From positions 558,001 through 622,000 of the forward strand of contig CBDFGJ010000001.1 in the NCBI GenBank assembly GCA_965247035.1: a stretch of DNA of 64,000 nt, read 5' to 3'. Below are positions 45,194-55,122 of the stretch, in pieces (position 1 is the first letter of the stretch; the number at the start of each line of letters is the position of its first letter). Under the pieces are notes generated by a model, which was given only the letters and a program-made list of their open reading frames with translations, did no database searches and was not told where the DNA came from. This DNA comes from Azophilus sp965247035 (lineage in GTDB: Bacteria > Pseudomonadota > Gammaproteobacteria > Pseudomonadales > Azotimanducaceae). Made by a program: the position numbers and the translations under genes.

Positions 45194-48100
45194 TTACTCG
45201 AAACTCTCATTGCGTTGCCTGTCGTGCTTCTTCTCCTGCTCACGTTCGCTCGCTACAGCCTGGTGAAGAAGTTTATAATGGCTCTTTGCCCACGCTCCTA
45301 CTTCCGCATTTTCGTGATCAAAAAGGTTGGGCAACAAGACCGAGCGTTCTTCCAGAATGGCGGCGCGCGATCCGCTCCATGTTGAAGGCCTAAGTGAACG
45401 GCCAAGCTCTTCGAATATTTCTGTGAGGTCGGGAGCATTCTCTAGAATAGCTTCGACTATTGGTCGCCATACATGTTTTCCTGTGTCGCTCGATATCTCG
45501 AAAGCCTCGACTACAGTTGCAGCAATGGCATAACGCGATGCTGGATCTTCTTCGCACCATGCGATTACCTGTTCATCTGGGATTTGGGTCATCGGGTTTT
45601 CTTTTCTTTCGAAATCTACTGAAAACATCCGATTACGCTGGAATTCCTCTGCATCCTGCCTATCCAAAAACTCATCAAGAAAGATTCTGGGCCGCAATTT
45701 TGCAAGTGTATTGAGTAATTCTATGTAATCAAAAGAATATGCTTGGTGTGAAAATATTGCGTCTGCTAGATTTTTCGCCAATTCTTTAGCAGACGCAGAT
45801 GCTTCGGGATGACTGAGGCATCTCTTTGCTACGGCAGCCAAGGCATAGTCTTCGCTCCCTTGCTGCCTTTGGTTCCGATCAAAAGGATGCATAATCAGTG
45901 CTCGTTGTGCGACCGCGACCAGTGAGTCTGAGTATTCACGGGCTTCTTCCTTACCTTGATGAGATCTCATTTGGAGAATGTCAAGGACCACACCGATTCC
46001 ACCTTCTTTGGTTAGCAACTTCTGCAGTAGTGTTGCCAAGTCGTCATCATCGATCGATTCATGCACTCGCCCCCATGCGAGATGTTGAAAGCTGTTTATT
46101 GGGGCCTTACTGAAATCAAGTGCTTCATGAAGCCTCTCCACACCACGTTGGTTGATTGCTGAAGTTGTCTGAAGAATGACGAACCATTCCCCAAGCAATT
46201 CATCACCTACTGCTTCATCCAGTATTTCGTTGTAGAGAACTGAATCAGCCTTGGCAGAAGTGGAAAGAAATCCCAGCAAGACGCCGATTTGGCGATTATC
46301 ACGTGGCGCTTTTTCTAGTGCGTCGCGTAAGCCTCGGAACATACTGCCTTTATCAGCGCACCCTTCCGCCAGGCCCTGTCCAAAATTGTAAAGCCTGGTG
46401 TTGCGCGTCGATACTAGCTCCGGCAGCAATTCCTTGAGTAAAGCAGGATCTGCAGCAACTTCTGTTCCGATTACACGGGTCGCTTCCTCTGCTCTGCGAT
46501 GGCCTGCTGATGCTGATTCGTTGCCATCGAAATCATCTTCCAGATCAAAGCTTCCCCACTGATCCGACAGGGCAAATATTCGCGCCTTCTCCAGAAGACT
46601 TTCTGGCTTAAGCCGCTTTTCCAAGGCAAATAGTTTCTTTCGGGTTTCTTCGTCTAATTGTTTGCTGTCAAATCGAATAATTCTTCGAACAGCAATCCAG
46701 CCATCATTCCAAGCGCCTTGCGCCAACAGGCTATTTACGGCTTGCTCAATTTCGGCATACATATCCCCTTTGGTCCATAGCCCTCGCAAATTGTCCGCCA
46801 ATAATTTCTTTGCGCGCAAAGCAACAGCACCGCCGTCTAGAGAGGCTTTCACGCAAATGTCTATGAACATGCTGAACCAGTGAACAACGTCCTCTCTCGT
46901 ATTCGGGTAAAAGCCGAAATCTCTAGGCCAAGCCCCGAAGGCGAATTCGTGAGACGCGCTGAAATGCCACGCTTCCAGTGCAGAATCGAGCAATTTAAGA
47001 CCAATGTCCTGGCGCACAGGATCTTCTGAGTCGAGCAATTCTTGCACTATCGCTGCCCGCGATTCGACGGGCGCATGCGTTCCTGACAGGTAAATATGGA
47101 AAAGAGAGTTAAGGACATCACAAATAGAATTATTCTTTTCGTGCGGATCTTCGGTAGCCGCGAATCGGCAAATCAATTTTACCGCTCTTTGGAATAGTTC
47201 CCGGTCATATGCCAAATGACGAAGAAGTCGGACAAACATAGAATGGTGCTTGTTCTTCCTCGACGTAAATACATCCCCGTCGCTACCATTGGCAGCACGC
47301 TCAATGGCCCTCAACGTTGCCTCGGGAGAGACCGGCGCAATATTTTTCAGAATCGCGACACCGAACTCATTAAGATCCTCGATCGATTTGCCAATCCATC
47401 CATCAGACTCAAGCCATTTCTCTACGATGGATATAGCTTCATCACTATCGTGGAGATAGCTAAGCCGTCGCGTGAATGATTTGATGAGCCGCTCTGAGGA
47501 ATTTGTCAGAAACCCTGAAACAAGCGTGTCCTTCGGTATTGACTCCAGCGCTTGCTTCGCTAGTCTGTTGGCAATTGCATGCGGAAGAATAGCCCGCCAT
47601 ACGTCGCGAGATTGAACGAGATCTCGCTCCTTGAGCGTGGATACTTCCTTATATATTTCCTGGCTAGATTTCTGAACGAGAGATCCTAAAAACTTGAGCT
47701 CGGAGCCCTCCGAAGTCGTATCTGTTCCTTCGAATGAATAGACGAGCGCGCACGCTTGAGCAGAAACAAGCAAAGACTCGTTGGGGCTATGACGTTGCCA
47801 AAATAGGCGCTCGAAAAGCTGCTCATTGCGAAAGCCAGAAAGTGTCTCACTTTGTTGTACTGTATTCGCGAGAGCAATAGCCACGCGCGCATTGCCACCG
47901 GAGAATTCTGCAATTGTCTGAGCATCCACCTGACCTATATGAGGGAACCGGCCAAATACGAGCTTTTCAATCAGGTCGTCACTGGCTGGCTCAAGCCGGA
48001 ATACGCTCGTTCGTTCCTCTGGAATGTCATCGCGAACATCATACTCGACCGTAAGAAGGCTAACCGTACTATGAGATCTTGAGCATGTCTGCGTTAGGCG

Positions 48101-49033
48101 ACGGTGTAAATCTGAAGGGCAGTTATCAACGATCAGAACCGCTGGTGACTTATCATTTACAAGCTGATTGGCAAGAGTTACCGGAACTGGTTCGGGACCG
48201 TCGGACATGTCTGCGTATATGACCTGACTTGAGTTCAGCGGCCGCTCGCCAATTCGTTCGTCAAACAGAGCCTGAGCAAATCTTGTCTTGCCTACACCGG
48301 ATAATCCGGCGAGCCGAATTGATGTTCCGGGTGTCGCCAATGCAGTACGTATTTGTGATAAACCATCATTGACGGACCGAGCCTCATCACCCGAACTTTC
48401 ACAATCATGCAGTCTTAAGCCTTCGTCAAGAAGATATTCTTCGTCCAAGCCCCCAGGAGTATTTGACCAATTTTCATAAGGCCGCCATCCCACTAACGGC
48501 TTACCAATCTTGTTACGAACCCAAAGAATTAGGGACGGATGCGAACGGGCCCAAGTTGCAATCCGACCACGATCTAGAAAGTCTAGGTGCAGATCTTCGC
48601 AATTGTCCTCGTTTGCAACCGCCTCATTCATCGCATCAATGCGATTCTTTAGCGCAGAATCCGTAACTGACCCATTCGAGCAGACAATAATATAGGCCCC
48701 TTTCCCTTCTATAAGAGCCTTGATCGACGACCTCAATTCACCGTGTGGGCGCATTTCCTTCAGAATTTCAACCCGTGACATATTCGGCTTCTTCACTTGA
48801 AACCCAGTTATACTTCTCGGGACTGAGCTGCTTAAGGGTGGAGATACTGTATCGCAAACAACGACATCGAGGCCTCCATCCTTCGCATCCTGATGCCCGC
48901 CCCATGTGATGCCCTTCGTCGGCAATCCGGCCAAGCGGTAATCAGCCTCGCACAGCAATCCGATCAATTTACGCAAGTCATCATCGTCCAAACTCGCGAT
49001 GTCATCTCCGACAATTTCAAGCGATGTAGGCAT
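45194..49033 (-). CDS. Mrr-like nuclease-STAND NTPase (Avs-like defence protein candidate)
   Basis: A 1,279-residue intact protein. Residues about 15-120 look like an Mrr-type PD-(D/E)xK nuclease (DGGLDVVV at 52-59, GFQVKK at 77-82, giving D56, Q79 and K81). An ATPase follows with Walker A GLSGVGKT (243-250) and Walker B AVLIVDN (298-304). The remaining ~900 residues are helical repeats without transmembrane segments. Nuclease + STAND + repeat sensor is the plan of antiviral Avs proteins, which are activated by phage proteins. The ATG overlaps the stop of an hsdS remnant (TAATG), placing it inside a type I restriction operon, and it is the only unbroken gene there. The assignment to Avs is by architecture only. 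Confidence 0.75.
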   Translation of the reverse strand: MPTSLEIVGDDIASLDDDDLRKLIGLLCEADYRLAGLPTKGITWGGHQDAKDGGLDVVVCDTVSPPLSSSVPRSITGFQVKKPNMSRVEILKEMRPHGELRSSIKALIEGKGAYIIVCSNGSVTDSALKNRIDAMNEAVANEDNCEDLHLDFLDRGRIATWARSHPSLILWVRNKIGKPLVGWRPYENWSNTPGGLDEEYLLDEGLRLHDCESSGDEARSVNDGLSQIRTALATPGTSIRLAGLSGVGKTRFAQALFDERIGERPLNSSQVIYADMSDGPEPVPVTLANQLVNDKSPAVLIVDNCPSDLHRRLTQTCSRSHSTVSLLTVEYDVRDDIPEERTSVFRLEPASDDLIEKLVFGRFPHIGQVDAQTIAEFSGGNARVAIALANTVQQSETLSGFRNEQLFERLFWQRHSPNESLLVSAQACALVYSFEGTDTTSEGSELKFLGSLVQKSSQEIYKEVSTLKERDLVQSRDVWRAILPHAIANRLAKQALESIPKDTLVSGFLTNSSERLIKSFTRRLSYLHDSDEAISIVEKWLESDGWIGKSIEDLNEFGVAILKNIAPVSPEATLRAIERAANGSDGDVFTSRKNKHHSMFVRLLRHLAYDRELFQRAVKLICRFAATEDPHEKNNSICDVLNSLFHIYLSGTHAPVESRAAIVQELLDSEDPVRQDIGLKLLDSALEAWHFSASHEFAFGAWPRDFGFYPNTREDVVHWFSMFIDICVKASLDGGAVALRAKKLLADNLRGLWTKGDMYAEIEQAVNSLLAQGAWNDGWIAVRRIIRFDSKQLDEETRKKLFALEKRLKPESLLEKARIFALSDQWGSFDLEDDFDGNESASAGHRRAEEATRVIGTEVAADPALLKELLPELVSTRNTRLYNFGQGLAEGCADKGSMFRGLRDALEKAPRDNRQIGVLLGFLSTSAKADSVLYNEILDEAVGDELLGEWFVILQTTSAINQRGVERLHEALDFSKAPINSFQHLAWGRVHESIDDDDLATLLQKLLTKEGGIGVVLDILQMRSHQGKEEAREYSDSLVAVAQRALIMHPFDRNQRQQGSEDYALAAVAKRCLSHPEASASAKELAKNLADAIFSHQAYSFDYIELLNTLAKLRPRIFLDEFLDRQDAEEFQRNRMFSVDFERKENPMTQIPDEQVIAWCEEDPASRYAIAATVVEAFEISSDTGKHVWRPIVEAILENAPDLTEIFEELGRSLRPSTWSGSRAAILEERSVLLPNLFDHENAEVGAWAKSHYKLLHQAVASEREQEKKHDRQRNESFE

Positions 49034-49237
49034 TATTTCCCTGATGTTACTTCTGAGCTGCCGCCACTAAAGGCATTGGCGAGAATCGACTGTCGAAGCC
49101 GGCCAGCTCTTGCAATATCGGCCGATAGCTGCGACTCCAGTTCCGCTATAACGGATAATTCTTGTTCTACTTCACCGCAAATTTTCAACTGCTCTGAATA
49201 GTTCTTCTGAAAGTAGAGCTTCACGTAATCCTTAAAC
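49033..49237 (-). pseudogene. hsdS: HsdS specificity subunit, 3' remnant
   Basis: About 68 codons (EVEQELSVIAELESQLSADI, ARAGRLRQSILANAFSGG) are the conserved C-terminal coiled-coil end of a type I specificity subunit. Both target-recognition domains are missing. It is joined on its 5' side to the hsdR fragment, and its stop shares a base with the STAND start. Confidence 0.75.
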
Positions 49238-50083
49238 TGGGTTGCCTTGCAGGCGCTGAACAATGAATTCTTCAGTGAACTTGTTGTTATTGTATGGGGA
49301 TCGGTACTGCTGGAATTCCTTTTCCGTTTGTTCGGCGAGATTGCCGCGATCAACCAGGAACAACACGCGGTGGGCACCGCCGAACTTGATCAGGCGGTAG
49401 ATCTGGGTGATGGCGGTAAAGGTCTTGCCCGAACCGGTGGCCATCTGCACCAGAGCGCGGGGACGGTTGTCTTTAAGGGACAGCTCAATGTTCTTGACCG
49501 CCTCGGCCTGCTTGCCCCAGAGGCCCTCTTTAATGAGCGGCGGCATGTTCTGCATGCGGGCGAGAAAAGTACGGCTGCGGTCCAGGTATTCCTGGCTGCC
49601 ATCGGCCACCTGATCGGCTTTGGCTATTTCCAGCAATTCAGTCAATCCCTCGGGTTGATGGAAGGCGAAGGTGCGGCGAGAGCGGGGATCGGGGTCCAGG
49701 TTATTGGTGAACTGGGTCTCTTTGCCGGTAGACCCGTAGGAAAAGGGCAGTGGACGCTCCCAGGCGGGCAGTCCATCGGGCAGGCCATGAATGTACTTAT
49801 CTGATTGAATTTCAACGCCACTTAGAGTGTGCCCAACCTTTTTGGCCTCCACGATACCAACCACCTTGCCCTGCAAATAGAGCAAGTAGTCGGCGTAACC
49901 ATGACCGGATTTCAGGGGAAATTCGCGAATGGCGCACGGCAGGGATATGTCCTGCCCGCCATAATCATAGACATACCAGCCCGCCGCCTCCAGCAACTGG
50001 TCAATTTCTAACCTGGCTATGTCTTCTGGTCGGGCTGGACTCATGGCCTCCTGCCTATACATATCCGGAAATAGTACCTCCAT
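49238..50083 (-). pseudogene. hsdR: Type I restriction endonuclease HsdR, 5' fragment
   Basis: About 280 codons: the N-terminal nuclease domain (HGYADYLLYLQGKVVGIVEA, then AKK; PD-(D/E)xK) and the beginning of the translocase with Walker A MATGSGKTFTA and VLFLVDRGNLAEQT. The DEAD box and the rest of the motor are absent; the frame stops a few codons after fusing to hsdS sequence near 49238. It is inactive for translocation and cleavage. The start is ATG at 50083 or 50044. Confidence 0.85.
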
Positions 50084-50235
50084 GGCAAAGTTGAAGCGGC
50101 CTATTCACCAAGACTTTGCCAAGGACAGGCACAATTTAGCTTCATATCGTGAAGCCCGCAACTAAACGAAAGTACGATGCTGCAGTGGCAACCTGCCCTG
50201 GTGAGGCCTTCAAGCACCAGGTTGACTGATATCAC

Positions 50236-50962
50236 TGTTAGCAACAAATAGAAATGTCCGGCTTTAGAACACATGAGTTGTCCGCTTTGGGCGATGTCGG
50301 GAAGCCTTGTTGAGGCACCCGTTATCGATGGCGCAGCGGACATCAGGCAGCCACCGGCAAGCCAGTCTGGATGAGTTGGCCGGTCGCGTCATAACGGGCC
50401 AGCTTGCGAGGCCCGTGCCACAAAGACAAGGTGCCGTCGGTGTGCCGTAACACCTTCACTTTAGCTTTGATGTACTGGTAACGGTGGCGGTCTGCCGGGA
50501 TCTGCAGGGTCAGGCCCTCGAACCCGATGCAGCAGCCTGCAAGGACTTGCGCACCCAGTTGTAGCTACGCCCACCGCCTGAGCGCCGATACCAAGCATAG
50601 TAGTGCTTGGCACTCCAGCCATCATGCCGGCTCCGGTACCGATCCACCAGGCGCATAACCTCATCGACCGGGGCCCGCCGGTGCGATACCTGAGACAGGC
50701 GCTTGTCGATCAACCCATCCAGGCCTTCTTCCTCGTAACGATCAATGCAACGACGAAAGGTGCGCTCACAGACACCCAGCAACTGCGCCGCTTCCTCCTG
50801 GCTCAGACGACCCTCCGTCCAGCCCCCGTAGGCTTCTTCAAATCTCATCCGTCATATCTCCTGCAACACTTCTGTCCGCCTCATAAACCGTCCTCCTCAA
50901 GAGCTGGCATGAAGCGGACAGATTATGTGTTTTAACAGCGGACAGTTTATGTGTTCCTAACA
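50236..50962 (-). mobile_element. ISNCY (IS1202-like) copy 6, both ends, internal deletion
   Basis: The left repeat (TGTTAGCAACAAATAG) and right repeat (ATGTGTTCCTAACA at 50962) are both present. The transposase start (MRFEEAYGGWTEGRLSQEEA) and C-terminal tail remain, but the middle of the gene, including all three catalytic acids, is deleted near 50530. It is a 727-bp non-autonomous derivative. Its right flank carries the 16-bp repeat also found left of copy 1. Confidence 0.88.
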
Positions 50963-50978
50963 CGGCAGAAATTTGTAT
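50963..50978 (+). repeat. Right copy of the 16-bp target-site duplication
   Basis: CGGCAGAAATTTGTAT directly follows the right end of ISNCY copy 6, identical and co-oriented with 19042-19057, 31.9 kb away. Confidence 0.85.
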
Positions 50979-51125
50979 TGCGCCCGCGTGATCCGATTGT
51001 TAGCATGGATGGGGGTGAATGGGGGCCAATGCACATCAAGCAGGTCGCCAGTAAATGCAGTAGGTCGGGACGCGATAACCGACCATCGACCGAAACGATC
51101 TAACGTGGTTACTTGGGGAGGGTTC

Positions 51126-53447
51126 ATGAAGTTCATGATGCAAACGTCAATGCCGTCTTTTTGCCTGACGGCTTTGCTGTTCGGCCTAGCTGCGCCGGTA
51201 GTGGCGCAGGAGGATGATCTAGAGGCGCGCTACGGCGTTCTTGAGGAAGTGGTCAGCACGGCGAGGAAACGGGAGGAGCCGTTGCAGGAGACGCCGGTGG
51301 CGTCCACGATCATCGCCGGGGAGACCCTTGACCGGGTCTTCGCGCCCAACCTCGCCTCCATGCCGTTCCTGGCACCGAACGTGAATCTGTCAAACGGCCT
51401 GCTCACCAACGTGGTGTACCCATCCATCCGCGGTTACACCCTGACCGATGTGGACTCCACCTTCGACCCGCCAGTGGCGATCATGGTCAATGGCATCTAC
51501 TACGCCCGGCCGGTCATGAATAATCTCGACATGTTCGATGTGGAGCAGTTGGAGATTCTGCGCGGTCCCCAAGGCACTCTCTTTGGCCGCAATACGACGG
51601 CGGGCGCCATTCAGCTAAGAACCAAGAGGCCAACGGACGAATTTGAAACCTCCGGCAAGATCACCTTGGGCAAGTACGGTCGACAGAACGTCCGCGCTGC
51701 CGTTAACCTGCCGTTGGTGGCGGGCCAAGTAAACGCTAGGCTAGCGGCGTACTCCCTGAACATGGATGGCTACTACAAAAGCGCCGCCACCGCCAACAGC
51801 GCGCCACGGGAACTGGGCAAGGAGGACAAGCTGAGCGTGCGCGGCACCCTGGAGTTCCTGCTGAACGACGCGGTGGACCTAACCTTCATCGGTGAATGGC
51901 ATCGCGATAATTCCCACATCAGGCCGCAGAAGAACTATTCGGGGCCAGCGCGGTCACTGTGCAGCAACCACGGCTTTTGCGGCGTTCCCTTCAACCAAGG
52001 GGATAAGCACGACGACTACGACACCGACATCATCGAGCCCGGCTTTGTCGATATCGACATCCTGTCCATCACCAAGGAACTGAACTGGGAGCTAGCCCGG
52101 GGCACGGTCACTTGGTTGAGCAACTACCGGGAGACGGATGAACTTTGGGTATACGACGCCGACGGCGTGGGCTCTTACGACATGTTCACCGTGGATCGTC
52201 GCCAACCCCACGAGCAGTACTCGACGGAGCTTCGGTTCGCCTCCAGCGCCTTCGAGCGCATGGACTTCATCGTTGGGTTGTTCTACTTCCATCAGGAGTA
52301 CGACCTTGAGCGCCGAACGGGAATCAGTTCCGACCGCTTGTCGGCGCCGAACCCGGACCGGATATTGATCCCGCTGTTCAGCGTCACTGGCCAAAAGCAT
52401 AATGCTTGGTCCGTCTTCGGCGAGTTGAACTACCAGCTGACCGATCAGTTGACCCTGACCGTCGGCGGACGCTACACCGATGAGGAAAAGGACTTTTATC
52501 AGCGTACGTTCGCCGTCTACCCCAACACCGGTCCGCGCCGGGATTTCTCCCAGTCTTGGGACGATGCCGGCCCGAAATTCGGCTTGCGCTATCAATTCAA
52601 TCCTGAAGTCATGGCCTACGCCTCCTATCAGAAGGGCTTCAAGAGCGGTGGCTTCAATGGCCGCTGCGGGCAGGCGGCAACCTGCGAGCGGCCCTTTGAC
52701 CCGGAGGAAGTGGACGGCTACGAAGTCGGCCTTAAGGCGGACCTGCTTGACAACAGAGTGCGCGCCAACTTAGCGCTCTTCTTGACCGAGGTGACGGGCT
52801 TGCAACGCGGTCGCCTTGTGGCGCTGCCGCCCGGCGCCACCAATCCGCAGGAGACCGTGACCGACAACGCCGCCAAGGCCGAACTCAAGGGCCTTGAACT
52901 TGAAGTGTCGGCTTGGTTGACCCCGGCATTGCGGCTGGACTTCTCCTTGGGCTACCTCGACGCCAACTACAAGGACTTTTGCGCCGACATTGATGGCGCC
53001 CAGCTTTACGACGCGCCGCCCACTTCTAATTGCGGCGGCGAAGCAGTGCTGGCCATCGACAATGCGCAAGGGCCGGACGCTTACATCCTTGACCAAGACA
53101 ACTCCATGTTCGAGTTCCAGTTGGCGCCCAAGTTCAACGCATCTGTGTCCGGCACCTACAACATGACCTTGGAGAATGGCGCCGAGCTGACCCTGAACGC
53201 CAGCTACAGCTATGTGGATGATCTCTTCACGGACTTGACGGAAGCGAGCTACCGGCCTTCAGTGGAGATCATTGACGCGAGCATCAACTACCAAGCGCCT
53301 AGCAGCAACTACCGCGTTAGCCTGTTCGGCAAGAACCTGACGGACGAAATCTATGTGGTCGGCCGCACGATTGTGCCGCCCCTGTTCGATTATCGGAACG
53401 TCAGCCCGCCGCGCATGTGGGGGGTGGAGTTCATGTGGGATCTATAG
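51126..53447 (+). CDS. TonB-dependent outer-membrane receptor
   Basis: A 773-residue receptor with signal peptide (cleavage after APVVAQ, about 27), TonB-box-like EEVVSTARKREE, a plug domain (YPSIRGYTLTDVD, EILRGPQGTLFGRNTTAGAI) and a 22-strand barrel ending in VEFMWDL. The ATG at 51126 follows GGGGAGGG; the frame is open 51 codons further upstream but those lack a signal peptide. It belongs to the large FecA/CirA-like class with no specific ligand visible. It stands alone between the IS-bounded island and the nuo operon. Confidence 0.92.
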   Translation: MKFMMQTSMPSFCLTALLFGLAAPVVAQEDDLEARYGVLEEVVSTARKREEPLQETPVASTIIAGETLDRVFAPNLASMPFLAPNVNLSNGLLTNVVYPSIRGYTLTDVDSTFDPPVAIMVNGIYYARPVMNNLDMFDVEQLEILRGPQGTLFGRNTTAGAIQLRTKRPTDEFETSGKITLGKYGRQNVRAAVNLPLVAGQVNARLAAYSLNMDGYYKSAATANSAPRELGKEDKLSVRGTLEFLLNDAVDLTFIGEWHRDNSHIRPQKNYSGPARSLCSNHGFCGVPFNQGDKHDDYDTDIIEPGFVDIDILSITKELNWELARGTVTWLSNYRETDELWVYDADGVGSYDMFTVDRRQPHEQYSTELRFASSAFERMDFIVGLFYFHQEYDLERRTGISSDRLSAPNPDRILIPLFSVTGQKHNAWSVFGELNYQLTDQLTLTVGGRYTDEEKDFYQRTFAVYPNTGPRRDFSQSWDDAGPKFGLRYQFNPEVMAYASYQKGFKSGGFNGRCGQAATCERPFDPEEVDGYEVGLKADLLDNRVRANLALFLTEVTGLQRGRLVALPPGATNPQETVTDNAAKAELKGLELEVSAWLTPALRLDFSLGYLDANYKDFCADIDGAQLYDAPPTSNCGGEAVLAIDNAQGPDAYILDQDNSMFEFQLAPKFNASVSGTYNMTLENGAELTLNASYSYVDDLFTDLTEASYRPSVEIIDASINYQAPSSNYRVSLFGKNLTDEIYVVGRTIVPPLFDYRNVSPPRMWGVEFMWDL

Positions 53448-53855
53448 GGCGCTGAAACGTCGGCGGAGAACAGTCTTCTGGCCGTTTCGATGCGGCCTTG
53501 ATGCGGCTATTCAGGGGCGGGAACTCGGGCCTGTAATAGCCGCGGGCGGCCGGGTAGAGCGTCCAGCTGCGCCAACGTCACTCGTTTAGGCCGCTTCCCC
53601 GCCCTGGATGATTAGGGAGACGGAATCAGGCTTACCGAAGGCGCAATGAGAGCACTGGCTGGCCCTAATCTTTGCGCTCGCTTGGGCGGTTGGACAATCA
53701 AGTGACTTGGCGGCGCTGCGAATCCTGATTCACAGCCTCAATGCAAGCGCTGGATCACCTTGCTCAATGGCTTTGCTGGGTTATCATGGACCAACTTTGC
53801 ATGGGTGCTGCTAGGTCAGATAAGCAGTGGACGATGCTAACCTGAAGGGAGGGGC
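53448..53855. other. Intergenic before nuoA
   Basis: 408 bases without a credible gene. It should hold the receptor terminator and the nuo promoter; only a candidate promoter at 53760-53787 stands out. Confidence 0.4.
53760..53787 (+). promoter_or_regulatory. Candidate nuo operon promoter
   Basis: TTGCTC (53760-53765) and TATCAT (53782-53787) with a 16-bp spacer, 68 bases before the nuoA GTG. Confidence 0.4.
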
Positions 53856-54332
53856 GTGGAGTCAGAAGCGGGCGTTTTAGGCCAGGCCGCCAGCCAAAAT
53901 CTATGGCCTTTCCTGGTTTATTCGCTAGCCGTGGCGGGGGTGCTCATCGTCTCCGTTGGCGGTTCTTGGCTGTTGGGTGCCCGCACCAAGCAGCGCCAAG
54001 CTACGGGCACCCCGTTTGAATCCGGCATCGTCGCTGTCGGCGAGGCGGGGCAAACTCGATTGTCCATCGAGTTCTACCTCATCGCCATGTTCTTCGTCAT
54101 CTTCGACTTGGAGACCATTTTCATCTTCGCTTGGGCGGTAGCATTTTTTGACCTTGGTTGGCGTGGCTACGTCGGCGCCTCGGTGTTCATCACCATCCTG
54201 CTCGTGGCTTTGGTCTACGAATTAGGCACGGGAGCGCTGGATTGGGGCTCCAAGCAACGTGTGCTGCGGCGACGCTACGCTAGCGAAGCCTCCGTGGTCG
54301 GCGCAGTGGCGCAGCCCGGCGGAGGGAGCTAA
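53856..54332 (+). CDS. nuoA: NADH-quinone oxidoreductase subunit A
   Basis: A 158-residue membrane subunit with three helices. Conserved GTPFESGI (quinone-site loop) and the helix-2 FYLIAMFFVIFDLETIFIFA are present. GTG start at 53856 with GGGAGGGG just upstream. First gene of the nuo operon for respiratory complex I. Its last ~10 codons lie in a tandem duplication that includes the nuoB start. Confidence 0.95.
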   Translation: MESEAGVLGQAASQNLWPFLVYSLAVAGVLIVSVGGSWLLGARTKQRQATGTPFESGIVAVGEAGQTRLSIEFYLIAMFFVIFDLETIFIFAWAVAFFDLGWRGYVGASVFITILLVALVYELGTGALDWGSKQRVLRRRYASEASVVGAVAQPGGGS

Positions 54333-54426
54333 GGTGCAGCGGCCTTGGTGACCACGGAGCTTGGCGCGGTGGCGCAACCCGGCGGAGAGACCTAGGGTGC
54401 AGTGGCGCTTGGTGAAGACGGAGCCC
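54300..54426 (+). repeat. Tandem duplication (63 + 64 bp) at the nuoA/nuoB junction
   Basis: Unit 1 (54300-54362) and unit 2 (54363-54426) align nearly base for base: GGCGCAGTGGCGCAGCCC versus GGCGCGGTGGCGCAACCC, then GTGCAGCGGCCTTGG versus GTGCAGTGGCGCTTGG. Unit 1 contains a second ribosome-binding site and GTG that terminates after five codons, so it looks like a decoy copy of the nuoB start. Confidence 0.85.
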
Positions 54427-55122
54427 GGCGCGTCGATGGAGGCGGCTGATGCGGTCTACGATGAACAGGTGGCCAAAGGTTTCCTGACCGCCAAGTTGAA
54501 TGATCTCGTGGCTTGGGGACGGGCCAATTCGCTGTGGCCGTTCAACTTCGGTCTGTCTTGCTGCTATGTGGAAATGGCCACCGCCATCACCCCGAGACAC
54601 GATATCGCCCGCTTCGGCGCGGAGGTCATTCGCGCCACACCACGCCAAGCGGACCTCATCGTCATCTCCGGCACTGTTTTTCGGAAGATGGCGCCAGTGC
54701 TGCAGCACCTCTACGATCAATTGCTGGAGCCGAAGTGGGTCATCTCCATGGGCTCCTGCGCTAACTCCGGCGGCATGTACGACATTTACAGCGTGGTGCA
54801 GGGGGTGGACAAGTTTCTGCCGGTGGACGTGTACGTTCCAGGCTGCCCGCCGCGCCCGGAGGCGCTGCTGCAAGGGCTGACGCTGCTGCAGGAGGCGGTG
54901 AAAAGCAGGCCGAGGTCTTTTAGCTGGCTGCTCGGCGAGGATGGCGCTGTTAGCAAGTATCAGCCAAGCCAACGAGACATGCTCACCCCTGAACGGATGC
55001 GCACGACGGATTTGGAGGAGCCTGACAGCGTCGGCGACGCTCCGCTCTCCCAAGACTTGCTGCGGGAGAAACGACCATCGCCCGCAGTTCGCACCGGCCG
55101 CCGCTCGGGCGAGCAGGGCTGA
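54397..55122 (+). CDS. nuoB: NADH-quinone oxidoreductase subunit B
   Basis: About 241 residues carrying the N2 [4Fe-4S] ligands: tandem Cys in LSCCYVEMA, GSCANSGGMY and YVPGCPPRPE. The C-terminal ~50 residues (after LLGEDGA) are a low-conservation tail. The GTG at 54397 has GGAGAGA upstream; a TTG at 54361 would add 12 residues read from the duplicated unit. It ends in TGATG overlapping nuoCD. Confidence 0.93.
   Translation: MQWRLVKTEPGASMEAADAVYDEQVAKGFLTAKLNDLVAWGRANSLWPFNFGLSCCYVEMATAITPRHDIARFGAEVIRATPRQADLIVISGTVFRKMAPVLQHLYDQLLEPKWVISMGSCANSGGMYDIYSVVQGVDKFLPVDVYVPGCPPRPEALLQGLTLLQEAVKSRPRSFSWLLGEDGAVSKYQPSQRDMLTPERMRTTDLEEPDSVGDAPLSQDLLREKRPSPAVRTGRRSGEQG

Noticed and set aside
49033..49377. 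114-residue independent gene
   Set aside because: Its first ~46 codons are read from the wrong frame of hsdR; only the HsdS C-terminal tail is genuine.
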